This document shows positions 10,023 to 19,339 of a DNA stretch of 44,287 bases, piece after piece; within the stretch, counting starts at the first letter, position 1; each line of letters begins with the position of its first letter. This DNA is from Gnetum montanum. Lineage: Eukaryota; Streptophyta; Gnetopsida; Gnetales; Gnetaceae. Where the stretch lies: contig MNCI01004383.1 in assembly GCA_015680685.1 (NCBI GenBank), positions 152,672 to 196,958 of the forward strand. Direction: 5' to 3'. The position numbers and the translations under genes are program-made. Under the pieces are notes generated by a model that saw only the letters and a list, made by a program, of their open reading frames with translations, made no database searches and was not told the origin of the DNA.

Positions 10023-10871
10023 TGATGGGACACAATATCGCATGGGCCATGATATCACATCCGCTACAATATCACATCCCCCATGATATCGCGTATGCGA
10101 TATCGCGTCATCCCCCGCGATATCGCGGTGTGCCACTAAGTCTATAAATAAGAGGAGGCTCTCCCTTGTTTCTCATTCTAGGCCTAGACCATAGCAAAAC
10201 TCTGGCAGTTTTACCTCTCCAGAGATAGAATAATTTCCATGTGCCCGTAGTAGGAACTCCAAAGTGAACGGATCTTTATTTGAGAAAATATTGTACCTGA
10301 ACACAAGTTTGTGTACCGAAATAAAGAAGAACTTCTTGGATAAACCTTGCAATGCATGGAATAGGCTAAGTAGGACTTTTATTATTGTTATTTATTGTTT
10401 ATCCTTTAAATGCTCTATTAGTTCATTAAATCTCTCTCAACCCTTCTCCCATAGTTAAGTGCATTCAGTACGACTACTTTGAGCACGTGCATTACGCTTG
10501 GTGATCCTAGTAACGAATAACGTTTGGTAACCAAGGTTGCATTGGTTTAGGGTGTGAATGGTAAGTGGGAACAGATGCTGATGCTAGGTTAATTAAGGCT
10601 TAGTTAGTTAGTTAAAGTTAGTGGATTAGTCTCTTCACCCTTCAACTTATTAGCATAGGAGATAAAACATAAAAGATATAAAAATCACATACATTAGACT
10701 TACTTAACCATACAACCATGAGAACTACAAGTAAGTCTAGGAAGACAATGAATGATTAACCTTAAGTGTTCCATGAGGCGTGTAGGCACTTAGTTTGTGG
10801 AGTTCGACTGGATTGCGCGTGTAACGCTTGTATTTGTATTGTTGAGTGTAGGGGTACCTTGCCACTCATCA
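10023..10871 (+). repeat. 3' LTR (849 bp)
   Basis: Same ends as the 5' LTR (TGATGGGAC...CACTCATCA). Six palindrome cores start at 10034, 10051, 10068, 10085, 10099 and 10119, spaced 17, 17, 17, 14 and 20. The TATA box is at 10143-10150. Outside the array the two LTRs align colinearly, with scattered, mostly transition, differences. Confidence 0.92.
10030..10130 (+). repeat. U3 palindrome array, 6 units
   Basis: Units centre on GATATC or its deaminated form AATATC, flanked by GC-rich arms such as CATCCCCC. The last unit, CGCGATATCGCG, is a perfect 12-bp palindrome. The two extra 17-bp spacings and the 20-bp spacing together equal the 54-bp length excess over the 5' LTR. Confidence 0.85.
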
Positions 10872-10876
10872 GTCAT
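10872..10876. repeat. target-site duplication, right copy (GTCAT)
   Basis: Identical to 3790-3794. Confidence 0.9.
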
Positions 10877-12289
10877 GTTGTGGTATTGTCTTTATGGAGT
10901 AAGTGTTATTATTAGGTGTGGATATTGTGGTAATGTTATGTTTGTTGTGGATATTTTTTGCTTGTGACATGTGATGGCTTAAGTTAGCATCGATGGGTGC
11001 ATGTCTTCATAATGATGGTTGTAGCTGGTGGTGCTAGCATAAGGGTGTGGACTGGTTGCTAAGGAAGTACCTTAGAGGTAGTATGGACTGACCTCTATTG
11101 TGATGCATTAGTGAGGCTCTTGTCTTAGGTCTCATTATGAGAGTGGGAGAGCATACATGTGTTGATCCTTATAGCTAGTATGTGGCATAGGTGTGCATTC
11201 CTATAGCCAATTCTCCAAAAGGATAGTCATTGTGGATCATAGCTTGACAAACCCTTGCACAATTTAGATAAATAAAAGACTACTAAAAGACTTGTAGGCA
11301 AGTGGCTGATTATAAGTACTCATGATAACATTTCACATGCTACACTAAGTGTGGATATGCTAGTGACCACATAGGTTATATATGTGTGTTGGTATATATA
11401 TATATATATATATATATGTTGGTAAAGTGTCCACATGGGTTATATATATATGTTGGTAAAGCGTCCACATGGATTATATGTATATGTTGGTATCAATTTG
11501 TAAGTCATAGTGATAGTAATATACCTTGTCATTGATCTATGAATGTGTGGTCTATGTGATGCTTAAAGATATGATGTGGATTTGAATGCATGGGCATGAT
11601 AGTGGAGATGTGTGTGGAGTGTTACACATGACTTGCACTAAGAAGTATTATGTTCAAAGCCCACCACCAACATTCCATATGCTAATCTATAGGCCAAGCA
11701 TATCACATTTAAATATTTCTTAAAAAATATACATGAATTCAAGTTGATGTAATGAAGAAATTATGATATTGATGATGATTAATAGTAGTTTATTGCATAT
11801 TGGATGATTAATATCTATAGAAACAAAGAAAAAATGATGAAAGATAGATAACAGAGAGGGCACTTGTGTAGCAACAAGCAATTATGTGAGACTCCACTTT
11901 ACTTATATTAATGGGAAAAACCATAGGATAATCCATACATGTTCAATCTATCTTTTAGCACTCGTAAAGTGTCACTTTCAATTAATCTCTAATTCAATCT
12001 AGCATAGCAATTTGAGGTTGCTGTAGAAAAAATTTGAATATCATAATGTTTTACACATGGTTAACGAAACACATTTTCTTTTAATTTCCAAACAACATTG
12101 GAAGGAGGAAGAAACTTGTGCATGGAAATTATGTAATTTGTAGAGAAAAATAAGCATATTACAAGGTTGAGTGTCCTTCCACAATCATTATTTTTTTGTC
12201 AACTTGAAATATTTTAGTTTGGTATCATATAAAGTATCAATTTAATTTTTTTTCACCAAAACATTAGGCTTCATGCTAATTGCATAGTA
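10877..12289. other. AT-rich non-coding flank
   Basis: The right flank of the 7.1-kb insertion. Apart from the short tandem patch at 11355-11495, I see no gene or element. Confidence 0.6.
11355..11495. repeat. (TA)n microsatellite with short tandem repeats
   Basis: A TA run at about 11393-11416 is embedded in units of roughly 35-40 bases that share CCACATGGRTTATAT and ATGTTGGTAAAG. Three imperfect copies are visible. Confidence 0.75.
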
Positions 12290-13215
12290 ACTGTGATTAT
12301 AAATATGCATAAGCCCACAAACATAGCTACTAACTTGACTTTCAATCATTTTTATACATACCTCCTACCTTGAGTTCCCTTGTTTACCTCAACAATAATG
12401 GTAAATATTATTTTATTCTATCCTTCCTTGCATCAACATTAATGGTAACCAAAAATAGCTACTAACTTACTTTTCCTCCATTTTCATCAATGTATGCATA
12501 GGCCCACAAACACAACTTTTCAACCAAACATAGTTGCTAACTTGACTTTTCTCCATGCAAATTACATAGCAACTTTGATTGTAAATATGTATAGACCCAC
12601 AAACACAACTTTTCAACCAAACATAGCTACTAACTTAACTTTCCACCATTTTTTACCAATGATACCATATACATATCTCCTACCTCCTTTACCTCAACAT
12701 TAAATGGTAAATATTATTTTATTCTTTTGTCCCTCACCTTAACATTAAGGGCAACAAAACATAACTACTAGCTTAATTTTCCTACATTTTTCATCAATGT
12801 ATGCATATGCACACAAACATACATCCCCACAAATAAAACTTTTCAACCTAACATAGCTACTAACTTGACTTTCCACTATTTTAAATCAATGATACCATAT
12901 ATACACCTCCTAGCTTGAGTTTTCTCCTTCACCTCAACCTTAATGATAAATATTACTTTATTTTTTGCTCCCTCACCCCAACATTAATGGTTACCGAATA
13001 TAGTTACTAACTTAATTTTCTTCCAATTTTCATCAATGTAGGCATAGTTCCACAAACACAACTTTTAAACCAAACATAACTACCACTTTGACTTTTCTCA
13101 TTTTTCATCAATGATAGCATATACACACATCCTATCTTATCTTTCCTTCCGCAACTCAACATTAATGATAAATATTACTTTATTCTTTTCATCCCTTACC
13201 TCAACATTATAATTT
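12290..13215. repeat. degenerate tandem array, about 230-bp unit
   Basis: Recurring words in fixed order are GCATARGCCCACAAACA, CTACTAACTTGACTTT, CATACACCTCCTA, CCTCAACATTAATGG and TAAATATTACTTTATTC. They reappear at intervals of roughly 190-310 bases (for example the cacaaaca word near 12317, 12505, 12600, 12815 and 13053). The top strand is strikingly poor in G. About four decayed units are visible; a shorter sub-repeat is present in the second. Confidence 0.75.
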
Positions 13216-13969
13216 GAATTTAAAACAATCTACGGTAGATCCATCATTGGCCATCGTTTATCTCTCTTTACCAACTTTTGGCAGATCACCATGTTACCCA
13301 TAATTATGGGCAGAGTGAAAAACTCTAACCTAATAAATCTTTGTATTGGCTGGCTGGCGAGAACCTGACAGTGGTAGACATTGGACTTGATGTGAACCTT
13401 GCCCAAAACACTATTAAAGTAAATAAAATGTTAGGGGCCACCTTAATGGCGGTAACATGATTTGTTGGCAGTGGCAGCAACGTAAATAGGCACAAACGGT
13501 GTCGGATTTCAAACTCTAAACTGCTAACGGATTGGAGGCAACCACAAACCAAATCAATCAATCAATCCAGCCCTAATGCACAAACACGTTGAAAGTAACC
13601 GCTCTGGTGGCACCGTCTTCACCGCGCTGACGACGACAATGAAGATGGTGTAAGTTTAACACGGATCTGCTGAAGTCCTTATGCTTTAAGTAATTTCTTT
13701 GTTTTCTTCTGGTTTTCTTTAAATCCAAATTCTAATGAACGAATTCTTTCTATTTTCTTCTTCTGCTTTTATTTTTTTTTTAAATTCCTTCTATCAAAAT
13801 TGAAATTGAACTTGAAATTTTACTGGATCCTCTTTAATCTTTAGAATAGAACACTTTAATCTTTAGAATAGAACACTTTCAGAATTGCTTAGCATTACTT
13901 ATTGGAATTGAACCTGTGATATAGAATTTCCATGTCAAAAGTGATTTGGCTGTTTTGGAACATATTCAG
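13216..13969. other. non-coding; exon-like stretch with a splice-donor match, and a 22-bp tandem duplication
   Basis: 13255-13650 is clearly richer in G/C than its surroundings. From ATG 13576 a frame runs 24 codons to GGTGTAAGTTT (about 13645), a good match to a plant 5' splice site. The residues (MHKHVESNRSGG...) match nothing I recognise, and they do not look like a P450 N-terminus even though P450 exons follow. The 22-bp unit AATCTTTAGAATAGAACACTTT is exactly duplicated at 13836-13879. I do not claim a gene here. Confidence 0.35.
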
Positions 13970-14302
13970 AGAAGGAATTTATATACTCGGTTGAGAGCAA
14001 TCCTGGACTGTATGTTTCTTAGCCTGATCTTGTCAAGCAGATATTGTTAGATAGGGATGGGAGCTTTGCGTTATAAAACTCGGAAAAATCCAGCCGGATG
14101 TGTCCGAGTCACTATTCCTTCGATTTCAACCATGTCTTTTTTATCCATTTTAGTCCTTTTTTTAATTTATTTGGTAGAAGGTTCATCATCCCAATCCACT
14201 CATTCAGCAACTTTTTGAAGGACTGCCGGATTTGATGACATAAGACATTTGGGCAAAGCATAGAAAAATTATCAATCCTGCTTTGAATGTGGATCGATTA
14301 AA
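13970..14302 (+). pseudogene. P450 pseudo-exon, N-terminal third with WxxxR
   Basis: It opens after an acceptor-like TATTCAG at 13969. Residues E-K-E-F-I-Y-S-V-E-S-N-P-G-L run to a TAG that most simply replaces CAG. A second piece, in another frame from 14193, runs N-P-L-I-Q-Q-L-F-E-G-L-P-D-L and reaches W-A-K-H-R-K, then D-R-L-N. At least one frameshift and two stops lie between the pieces. Confidence 0.8.
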
Positions 14303-14647
14303 CGTTACCTCTAAGACTTTAGATTACCATTTGAATTTAAGATTTTGTGATATCAAAAATTCAACCACTAAAATAAAACCCACTTCCATGGTAATTCTAG
14401 CATCCAACTTAATCAATGTTATACCTATGTTAAAATTAGCTAATATTAGCACTTTGTAGTTTATCTAAAAAAACCCTAAGCATTCAGGGGTGGAAATTGA
14501 ATTTAATTTGAATTGGACTTGGAACAAAATCTTTTAGTCATTTTTAATTATTTTTCTCCATTGGTAGTTTCTTACTGTGGTGTTTATTGAAGTTGTAAGT
14601 ATTCATATTTCAAAGTACTTTGAAGTCATAATTGTATGTTCAACAAT

Positions 14648-14775
14648 GAGGTATTAGCCTAGTGGTATGGGTTTTGGTTGAGTAACCCCAAGTCACAAGT
14701 TCAATTGTACTAGGTAGCACCAAGTTATAAACTTCTATAAATCTTGGGTTGTATCTATGTTTCAATTATTTTGGG
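14648..14775 (+). repeat. tRNA-like SINE (copy 1)
   Basis: A-box match TAGCCTAGTGG (14655-14665) and B-box-like AGTTCAATTG (14698-14707), about 35 bases apart. They are followed by CACCAAGTTATAAACT, which recurs in the copies at 29161 (minus) and 1964 (minus). It has no plausible tRNA fold at the 3' side, so it is a SINE, not a tRNA gene. It lies in the P450 intron. Confidence 0.65.
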
Positions 14776-14780
14776 TTCCA

Positions 14781-15147
14781 ACGCCCCCACAATTATGTTG
14801 CCGAAATTACACAAAAATAAAATTATAGTAAGGAAAAAAAACTTGTAGAATGGAGTGAGAGAGAAAAATGGGAGTTAAACTAGAAAGCAACTTAGTGACA
14901 TTTTAGAACATCTTCAAAACTACAGAGATACATAGAGATGTTTTACGTCCATACTTTTAACTTACTGCCCATAACCAAACCAAGAAAAATTTAAAGAATG
15001 ATTAACTCATACATATCTTCACATTTTCTTTTACAACAAGTTTTAGATATCTTAGCACTTCTTTTCATTTTTTTTTAAAAAAATTCTAGAGCTAGACAAG
15101 AGAAAAGTGAAGTTCAACATAAGCTAACTATAGATTTTGTCTTCACA
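14781..15147 (-). repeat. 3' LTR of the miniature copia element (about 367 bp)
   Basis: Homologous to 15724-16193 along most of its length. It starts on the minus strand with TGTGAAGACAAAATC next to the polypurine tract. The outer edge near 14781 is an estimate. Confidence 0.7.
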
Positions 15148-15723
15148 TTGTTACCAATCTCCCACTTGAAGAGAAATCACTCAAACTAATGAAAAACAAG
15201 CTATTATAACTTCATCAATCAATACATCATGCCTTCCACAAGATGGAGAAAAATCATAGGTGCATGTGCAACTATTCGAGGAGCATCTCTACATGAAATA
15301 TCTTAATGGAACAAGTGTCCTCAAGCGAAAACAACATGAGATAGCATTACAACAACACTAACAAATGCTATCTCAAAAGCCATAACACATAATAACACAA
15401 AACTTGAACAAAACAATAGAGATGTGTAACTCAGACTCTCACATAGCAAGATATACCTCTTCAACAATAACATACTTAGAAGTACAACATTACGAGAGAT
15501 AACATCATCATATCTTGGTCTCTTTTCTTTTCTATTTGTTTCATTCATCAATGAAAACAAAAACAAGGCATCTTCACTATCTTATACACAACTCCCACTA
15601 AAACAAAAAATTGATTTGCACTGAAATAGAAAAACAATCTACAAATCCAAACTACCCTATAATAACGTTTTTATTCCATAAATAACAAATATTGCAGAAC
15701 TTTACCCTTTCTGTGATACCACT

Positions 15724-16193
15724 TGTTAACAAATCGGATGTTGTGCAAAATCGTTATAATAGAAATATTACTAGCACAAAATAAACTAACACAACAATAG
15801 AGAAATAAAACTATGGAGTGAGAGAGAAACAAGAGAGATAGACAAGAAAGAAACTTAGCAACTCTTTACAACATATTCAAAACTACAGAGATATACAAAG
15901 ATGTTTACAAAGATCACAAGTTAGTTTCTTCCATAGAGCAACCTTTACAAAAGAGACTACACACTTTCAACTTACTCATTGCCCATAACCAAACAAAAAT
16001 GGATTTAAATAGCCATATCCAAGGTTCCAATAATGGAATCAACTAATAATTAACTCATACATGTCTTAGCTTATTCTTTTATAACAAGTTTAAGATATCT
16101 TAACTTTTTTTTTCATATTTTTTAGAAAATTCTAAAACTAAACAAGTGAAAAGTGAAGTTCAATATAAGCTAACAACAAATTTTGTCTTAACA
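15724..16193 (-). repeat. 5' LTR of the miniature copia element (470 bp)
   Basis: Ends TGTTAA...TTAACA. It shares the blocks GGAGTGAGAGAGAAA, CAAAACTACAGAGATA, TTAACTCATACATRTCTT and AAAGTGAAGTTCAA with the left copy, in the same order. It is longer than the left copy by internal segments. Confidence 0.8.
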
Positions 16194-16222
16194 TCTCTAA
16201 GAAATTGTATGTTTAACACAAG

Positions 16223-16480
16223 GTATGATTCCTGGTATAGAAAAGGGTTATGCTATTATATTGAAATGATGGAGTCAACAGATGCGAAATGAGGTTGTAG
16301 AATTGAAGTTTCAAAGGAGTTTCCAAAATTTTCTACAGATATAATTTGTAGAATAGCTGTTGGAAGCAGCTACTAGGAAGGAAAAAAAATATGTGGTTTG
16401 GCAAGCCATCAGTTAAATCATGGTAGCTAATACTTTTTTAAGTCCTTATGTTCTAGGATTGATGCTGGGAAAATTATTTT
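16223..16480 (+). pseudogene. P450 pseudo-exon, helix C-F region
   Basis: Begins after an acceptor-like TTTAACACAAG. The first frame (ATG 16225) gives M-I-P-G-I-E-K-G-Y-A-I-I-L-K, then TGA where Arg (CGA) is expected before Trp. The frame shifts near 16295 and continues I-E-V-S-K-E-F-P-K-F, then G-S-S-Y-stop-E-G-K-K. After another shift comes V-A-N-T-F-L-S-P-Y-V. Confidence 0.85.
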
Positions 16481-16614
16481 TAATTTCTTTGGAGAAGAGT
16501 CAAATGATTAATTAATTACACATAGTAAGGTAAAATTCATCAGAATTACAAATAGTAATAGTAAGAACAACACAATATTGTAGAATTGCAAAACGTTAAG
16601 GTGTACCAAACCCA

Positions 16615-17034
16615 TGTCTTTAGTTACAAGTATTACCTTTTTTAATTGTGTTGTTATAATAGTTATGTTGTGATATACTACAATGTTGTATATTTAATTA
16701 CAAGTATCTAGAGTGTAATCAATGTAAACTATTATTTATCTCTAGTCATTTTGTTGTTGTTAATCTTTAGTATACATCTAGTTAACACTACCTATAGATG
16801 TCCATCCCACACAATTACAATGAGGTCTTAAAGTAAGAGTGTGTTTTGTTTTCATCCTTATGTTATTTACTTTCCCATTCTTTCTTGTTCATTGTGCTTG
16901 TGCAATTCTCTTTGAGTTGACAAAGATGTAAGAGCCTATTTATTGTTGAGGTTTTTCTAGTTTTTTTTCCAAGATACATTCTTGTGTTTTTAAATTTGCT
17001 TTTACTATTGACACAAACAATCTTAGGCATCACA
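16615..17034 (+). repeat. copia 5' LTR (420 bp)
   Basis: TGTCTTTAGTTACAAG...GGCATCACA. It aligns colinearly with 18860-19276. Confidence 0.8.
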
Positions 17035-17036
17035 AT

Positions 17037-17048
17037 TGGTATTGGAGC
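17037..17048 (+). promoter_or_regulatory. primer binding site, initiator tRNA-Met type
   Basis: TGGTATTGGAGC, followed by AAGG as in the common copia context TTGGTATCAGAGC. Confidence 0.75.
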
Positions 17049-17419
17049 AAGGTTTTTCTTGTGGTGGATTGTTTACAAGATTCTAATTATGGTACTTTTT
17101 TGCTAGGTTTTGCACATGGTGGTTTTGTTTATCCAAGGGTTTTTTTGGTCATAATGTTTTGTCAAGTTTCGCCTATGATGGTTCTTTGTTCTTTGTTTAT
17201 TGATTCCAACTAAATGGATTTTTCAAAGAATCTTTAGTAAGTGCTTATTGAATCAACTTTTCTAGCAAGTGGTTGTTGAATTGAACCTTATACCTATCAA
17301 GAAATCAAATTGGAAGGCATTTAATAGGAAATTAGGTAGTAATGGAATTCTTTTTAATATTTCTCTATTATGTATTATTTTTAAAATCTCTAAAATGTGT
17401 TATATATAAAAATGTAATT

Positions 17420-17925
17420 CCTCCTTCTAATGAAGGGGAAAATTTTGCACATAGTGTCTTGGGGTTGATGGCATTGAAACACTTTTTTTAGGCTTGATGA
17501 TATTAAGAGAGTTTTCTAATGTGATTCTAGTCCAAGTTAGAAAGATTTGTGATGGAAAACTTAAAATCGAATTTGAGGATGAAACTTCTAAAAAGATGTA
17601 TCTTGTATTTATTGATTTCAATAAAAATTCTTTAGAGGATCATCCTTCCTTAGTTGAGGAAGTTCTCCCTAAAAAATAGGATGAGGATTGCACATCAAAA
17701 AAGGAAATTCTACCATTAAGAGTGGAGGAAAGCCATGGATGTTGAAATTACATCCATTCATGGGAATTGATTAATCTCCTAGAAAGAAATGATAAAATTT
17801 TCTTCCTCTCAATTTATTTTAAAAACCATTAGATCATTTTTATTTATGCAAAAACTTATGATTTAGAAAAAATGGATGTGAAAATAGTCTTCTTTATCAA
17901 TGGTAATGTTGAGGGGATATTAAAA
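17420..17925 (+). pseudogene. copia pol remnants (reverse transcriptase start)
   Basis: From 17723 one frame reads W-R-K-A-M-D-V-E-I-T-S-I, the usual opening of the copia RT domain (W..AM..E...I..N). In another frame from 17872 it reads M-D-V-K-I-V-F-F-I-N-G-N-V-E-G, corresponding to the (Q)MDVKTAFLNG motif. The distance between them is much shorter than normal and there are stops and shifts. An open stretch at 17494-17679 just upstream matches nothing I recognise. Confidence 0.75.
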
Positions 17926-18455
17926 TAAAAAATAGCATATGGTTTGTAAAATGTGCACCGAGGATGTGGAATGAAACATTTATTAACCACATGTTTTGGC
18001 TTTAGCTTAAAGGACTATTAAGAGCCTTGGCATTAGCTTGTGGGTCTTGTATATGAAGATTCTTAGCTTTACCTTGTTCAACTGTTATATGAAAACATTT
18101 TGCATAAGCCTAGAGAACTTGTATGTATNCACCATAAACTTTTTTTCCTTCTTTGGGCATTGTTCAACTAAAAGTTTTATTTTAGTTTTAGAGGGTGTAC
18201 TTATTAGCTTGTAATTCAACTTGTAATCTTGCATATCAAATTTTTCAAAATATGTAGATTTTTCAAGTCAAATCCTATTTCATCAAGTTTTCATGCACAA
18301 ATTTTTTTCTATTGAGCACCAATATTTTTTCTAATCTCAAATTGAGAAAAGATTTAACTTTCCAACTTCATGTATGCCACTATTTTTTATTAACATGTAT
18401 GTTATACATAGTAATACAATTATGTTTTCCATTTGTATTCTAAACATGCATATAC

Positions 18456-18597
18456 AAGTTCTTCAGGCTTTGAGCCAAGACTTTCAAAATATATATAAGT
18501 CCTCCAAGCTTATGCCAAGACTTTTACATATATATAAGTCCTCCAACTTTATGCCAAGACTTTCAACATACAAAAACAAGAACTCCAAGCTTANCAC
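18456..18597. repeat. minisatellite, about 41-bp unit, 3.5 copies
   Basis: Units of AAGTCCTCCAAGCTTATGCC then AAGACTTTYACATATATAT repeat in tandem inside the copia element. One base (18594) is unresolved, perhaps because of the repeat. Confidence 0.85.
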
Positions 18598-18859
18598 ATA
18601 GAAATACAGTTTCACTATATAAGCAAATAGATGAATAAAGGATTCTTTTGGAAAAAAATTAAGATGAAAGAGAATCTAGTTGATATGATAAAAAAATTAT
18701 TATCTATTGAAAATTTTTATGGTGTCAAATAGCTATTGGTTTCATGGAAGATGAAACCATCTAAGGTTTGGGTTAGGCTTCATGGTAGGTTTATCTTCAA
18801 AAGGAAGAATTGTGAGTAAAGTAAAGGCAAACTACCATTCACATAAGCTCAAATACAAC

Positions 18860-19276
18860 TATCTTTATTTACAAGCACTACCTTTTGTAATTGTGTTTTT
18901 ACAATAGTTATGTTGTAATATATTACAATGGTATATATTTAATTACAAATATCTATAGTGTAATCAATATAAAATTTTGTTTATCTCTAGTCATTTTATT
19001 GTTGTTAATGTCTAGTTTACATCTAGTTAACACTACCTATGGATGTTTATCCCACATGATTACAATGAGATCTTGAAGTAATGGTTTATTTTTCTTTCAT
19101 CCTTATGCTATCTACTTTCCTATTCTCTCTTGTTCATTGTGCTTTTGTAATTTTTTAAGATAATAAAGATGCAAAAGCCTATTTCTTGATGGAGTTTGTC
19201 TAGTTTTTCCGAAGGATATATTCTTGTGATTTTTAATTTGTTTTTACTTCTACCATGAAAAATTTCAAACATCACA
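18860..19276 (+). repeat. copia 3' LTR (417 bp)
   Basis: TATCTTTATTTACAAG...AAACATCACA. The first two bases are changed from TG to TA. No good polypurine tract is visible before it. Confidence 0.75.
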
Positions 19277-19339
19277 TCTTTATCATAAATTTGATTGTAT
19301 ATTTTAGTTTTCATGCTTCAAGAAAACCCATTAACATAG

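Larger units (their letters stand above)
3795..10871 (+). mobile_element. complete LTR retrotransposon, gag-protease only (non-autonomous), clan A
   Basis: Two LTRs in the same orientation (3795-4589, 10023-10871) bound a 5.4-kb internal region with a PBS at 4591, gag at 4735-7244, a protease remnant up to about 8060, 1.9 kb of non-coding sequence, and a G-rich tract before the 3' LTR. The flanking GTCAT duplication shows it entered as one unit. No reverse transcriptase, RNase H or integrase motif was found in any frame, so it would have needed enzymes from a partner. This resembles the described TR-GAG type of non-autonomous plant elements; the tRNA-Asp PBS points to the Athila/Tat side of Ty3/gypsy. 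The LTR pair is similar but clearly diverged, mostly by transitions, so the insertion is not recent. Confidence 0.9.
14781..16193 (-). mobile_element. miniature copia-type LTR retrotransposon (TRIM-like)
   Basis: Two direct repeats, about 14781-15147 and 15724-16193, flank a 0.58-kb interior. On the minus strand the right repeat runs TGTTAAGACAAAATTTG...TTTGTTAACA. Two bases on comes TGGTATCACAGA (15710-15721), close to the copia PBS TGGTATCAGAGC for initiator tRNA-Met. At the other end the minus strand reads CTTCAAGTGGGAGATTGG (15155-15171), a classic copia polypurine tract. The interior has no gag or pol motif. At 1.4 kb it fits terminal-repeat retrotransposons in miniature. The left LTR is shorter and its outer edge is uncertain; no TSD was found. 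It sits in the intron between P450 exons. Confidence 0.8.
16615..19276 (+). mobile_element. degraded Ty1/copia element with LTRs
   Basis: LTRs at 16615-17034 and 18860-19276 share long blocks, for example CATCTAGTTAACACTACCTAT and TTCATTGTGCTT. The PBS TGGTATTGGAGC lies three bases after the first LTR (17037-17048) and matches TGGTATCAGAGC with three changes. The 1.8-kb interior keeps a few RT-like motifs near 17723-17925, so most of gag-pol was lost. It separates P450 exons and replaces the middle of that gene. No clear TSD flanks it. Confidence 0.8.

Noticed and set aside
10030-10130. Palindrome array as a CRISPR-like repeat array
   Set aside because: Period is 17 bp with no unique spacers, it lies in an LTR promoter region, and the genome is clearly eukaryotic.
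14648-14720. A tRNA gene
   Set aside because: A and B boxes are present, but the acceptor and anticodon stems do not pair, and two more copies show the same non-tRNA 3' extension.
15321-15566. 81-codon minus-strand frame inside the miniature copia element as gag
   Set aside because: No gag or zinc-knuckle motif; hydrophobic and low complexity; the position near the PBS is suggestive but not enough.
17494-17679. 61-codon frame in the copia element as an independent gene
   Set aside because: It lies just upstream of RT remnants inside a degraded element and is best read as part of decayed pol or leader, though not identified.
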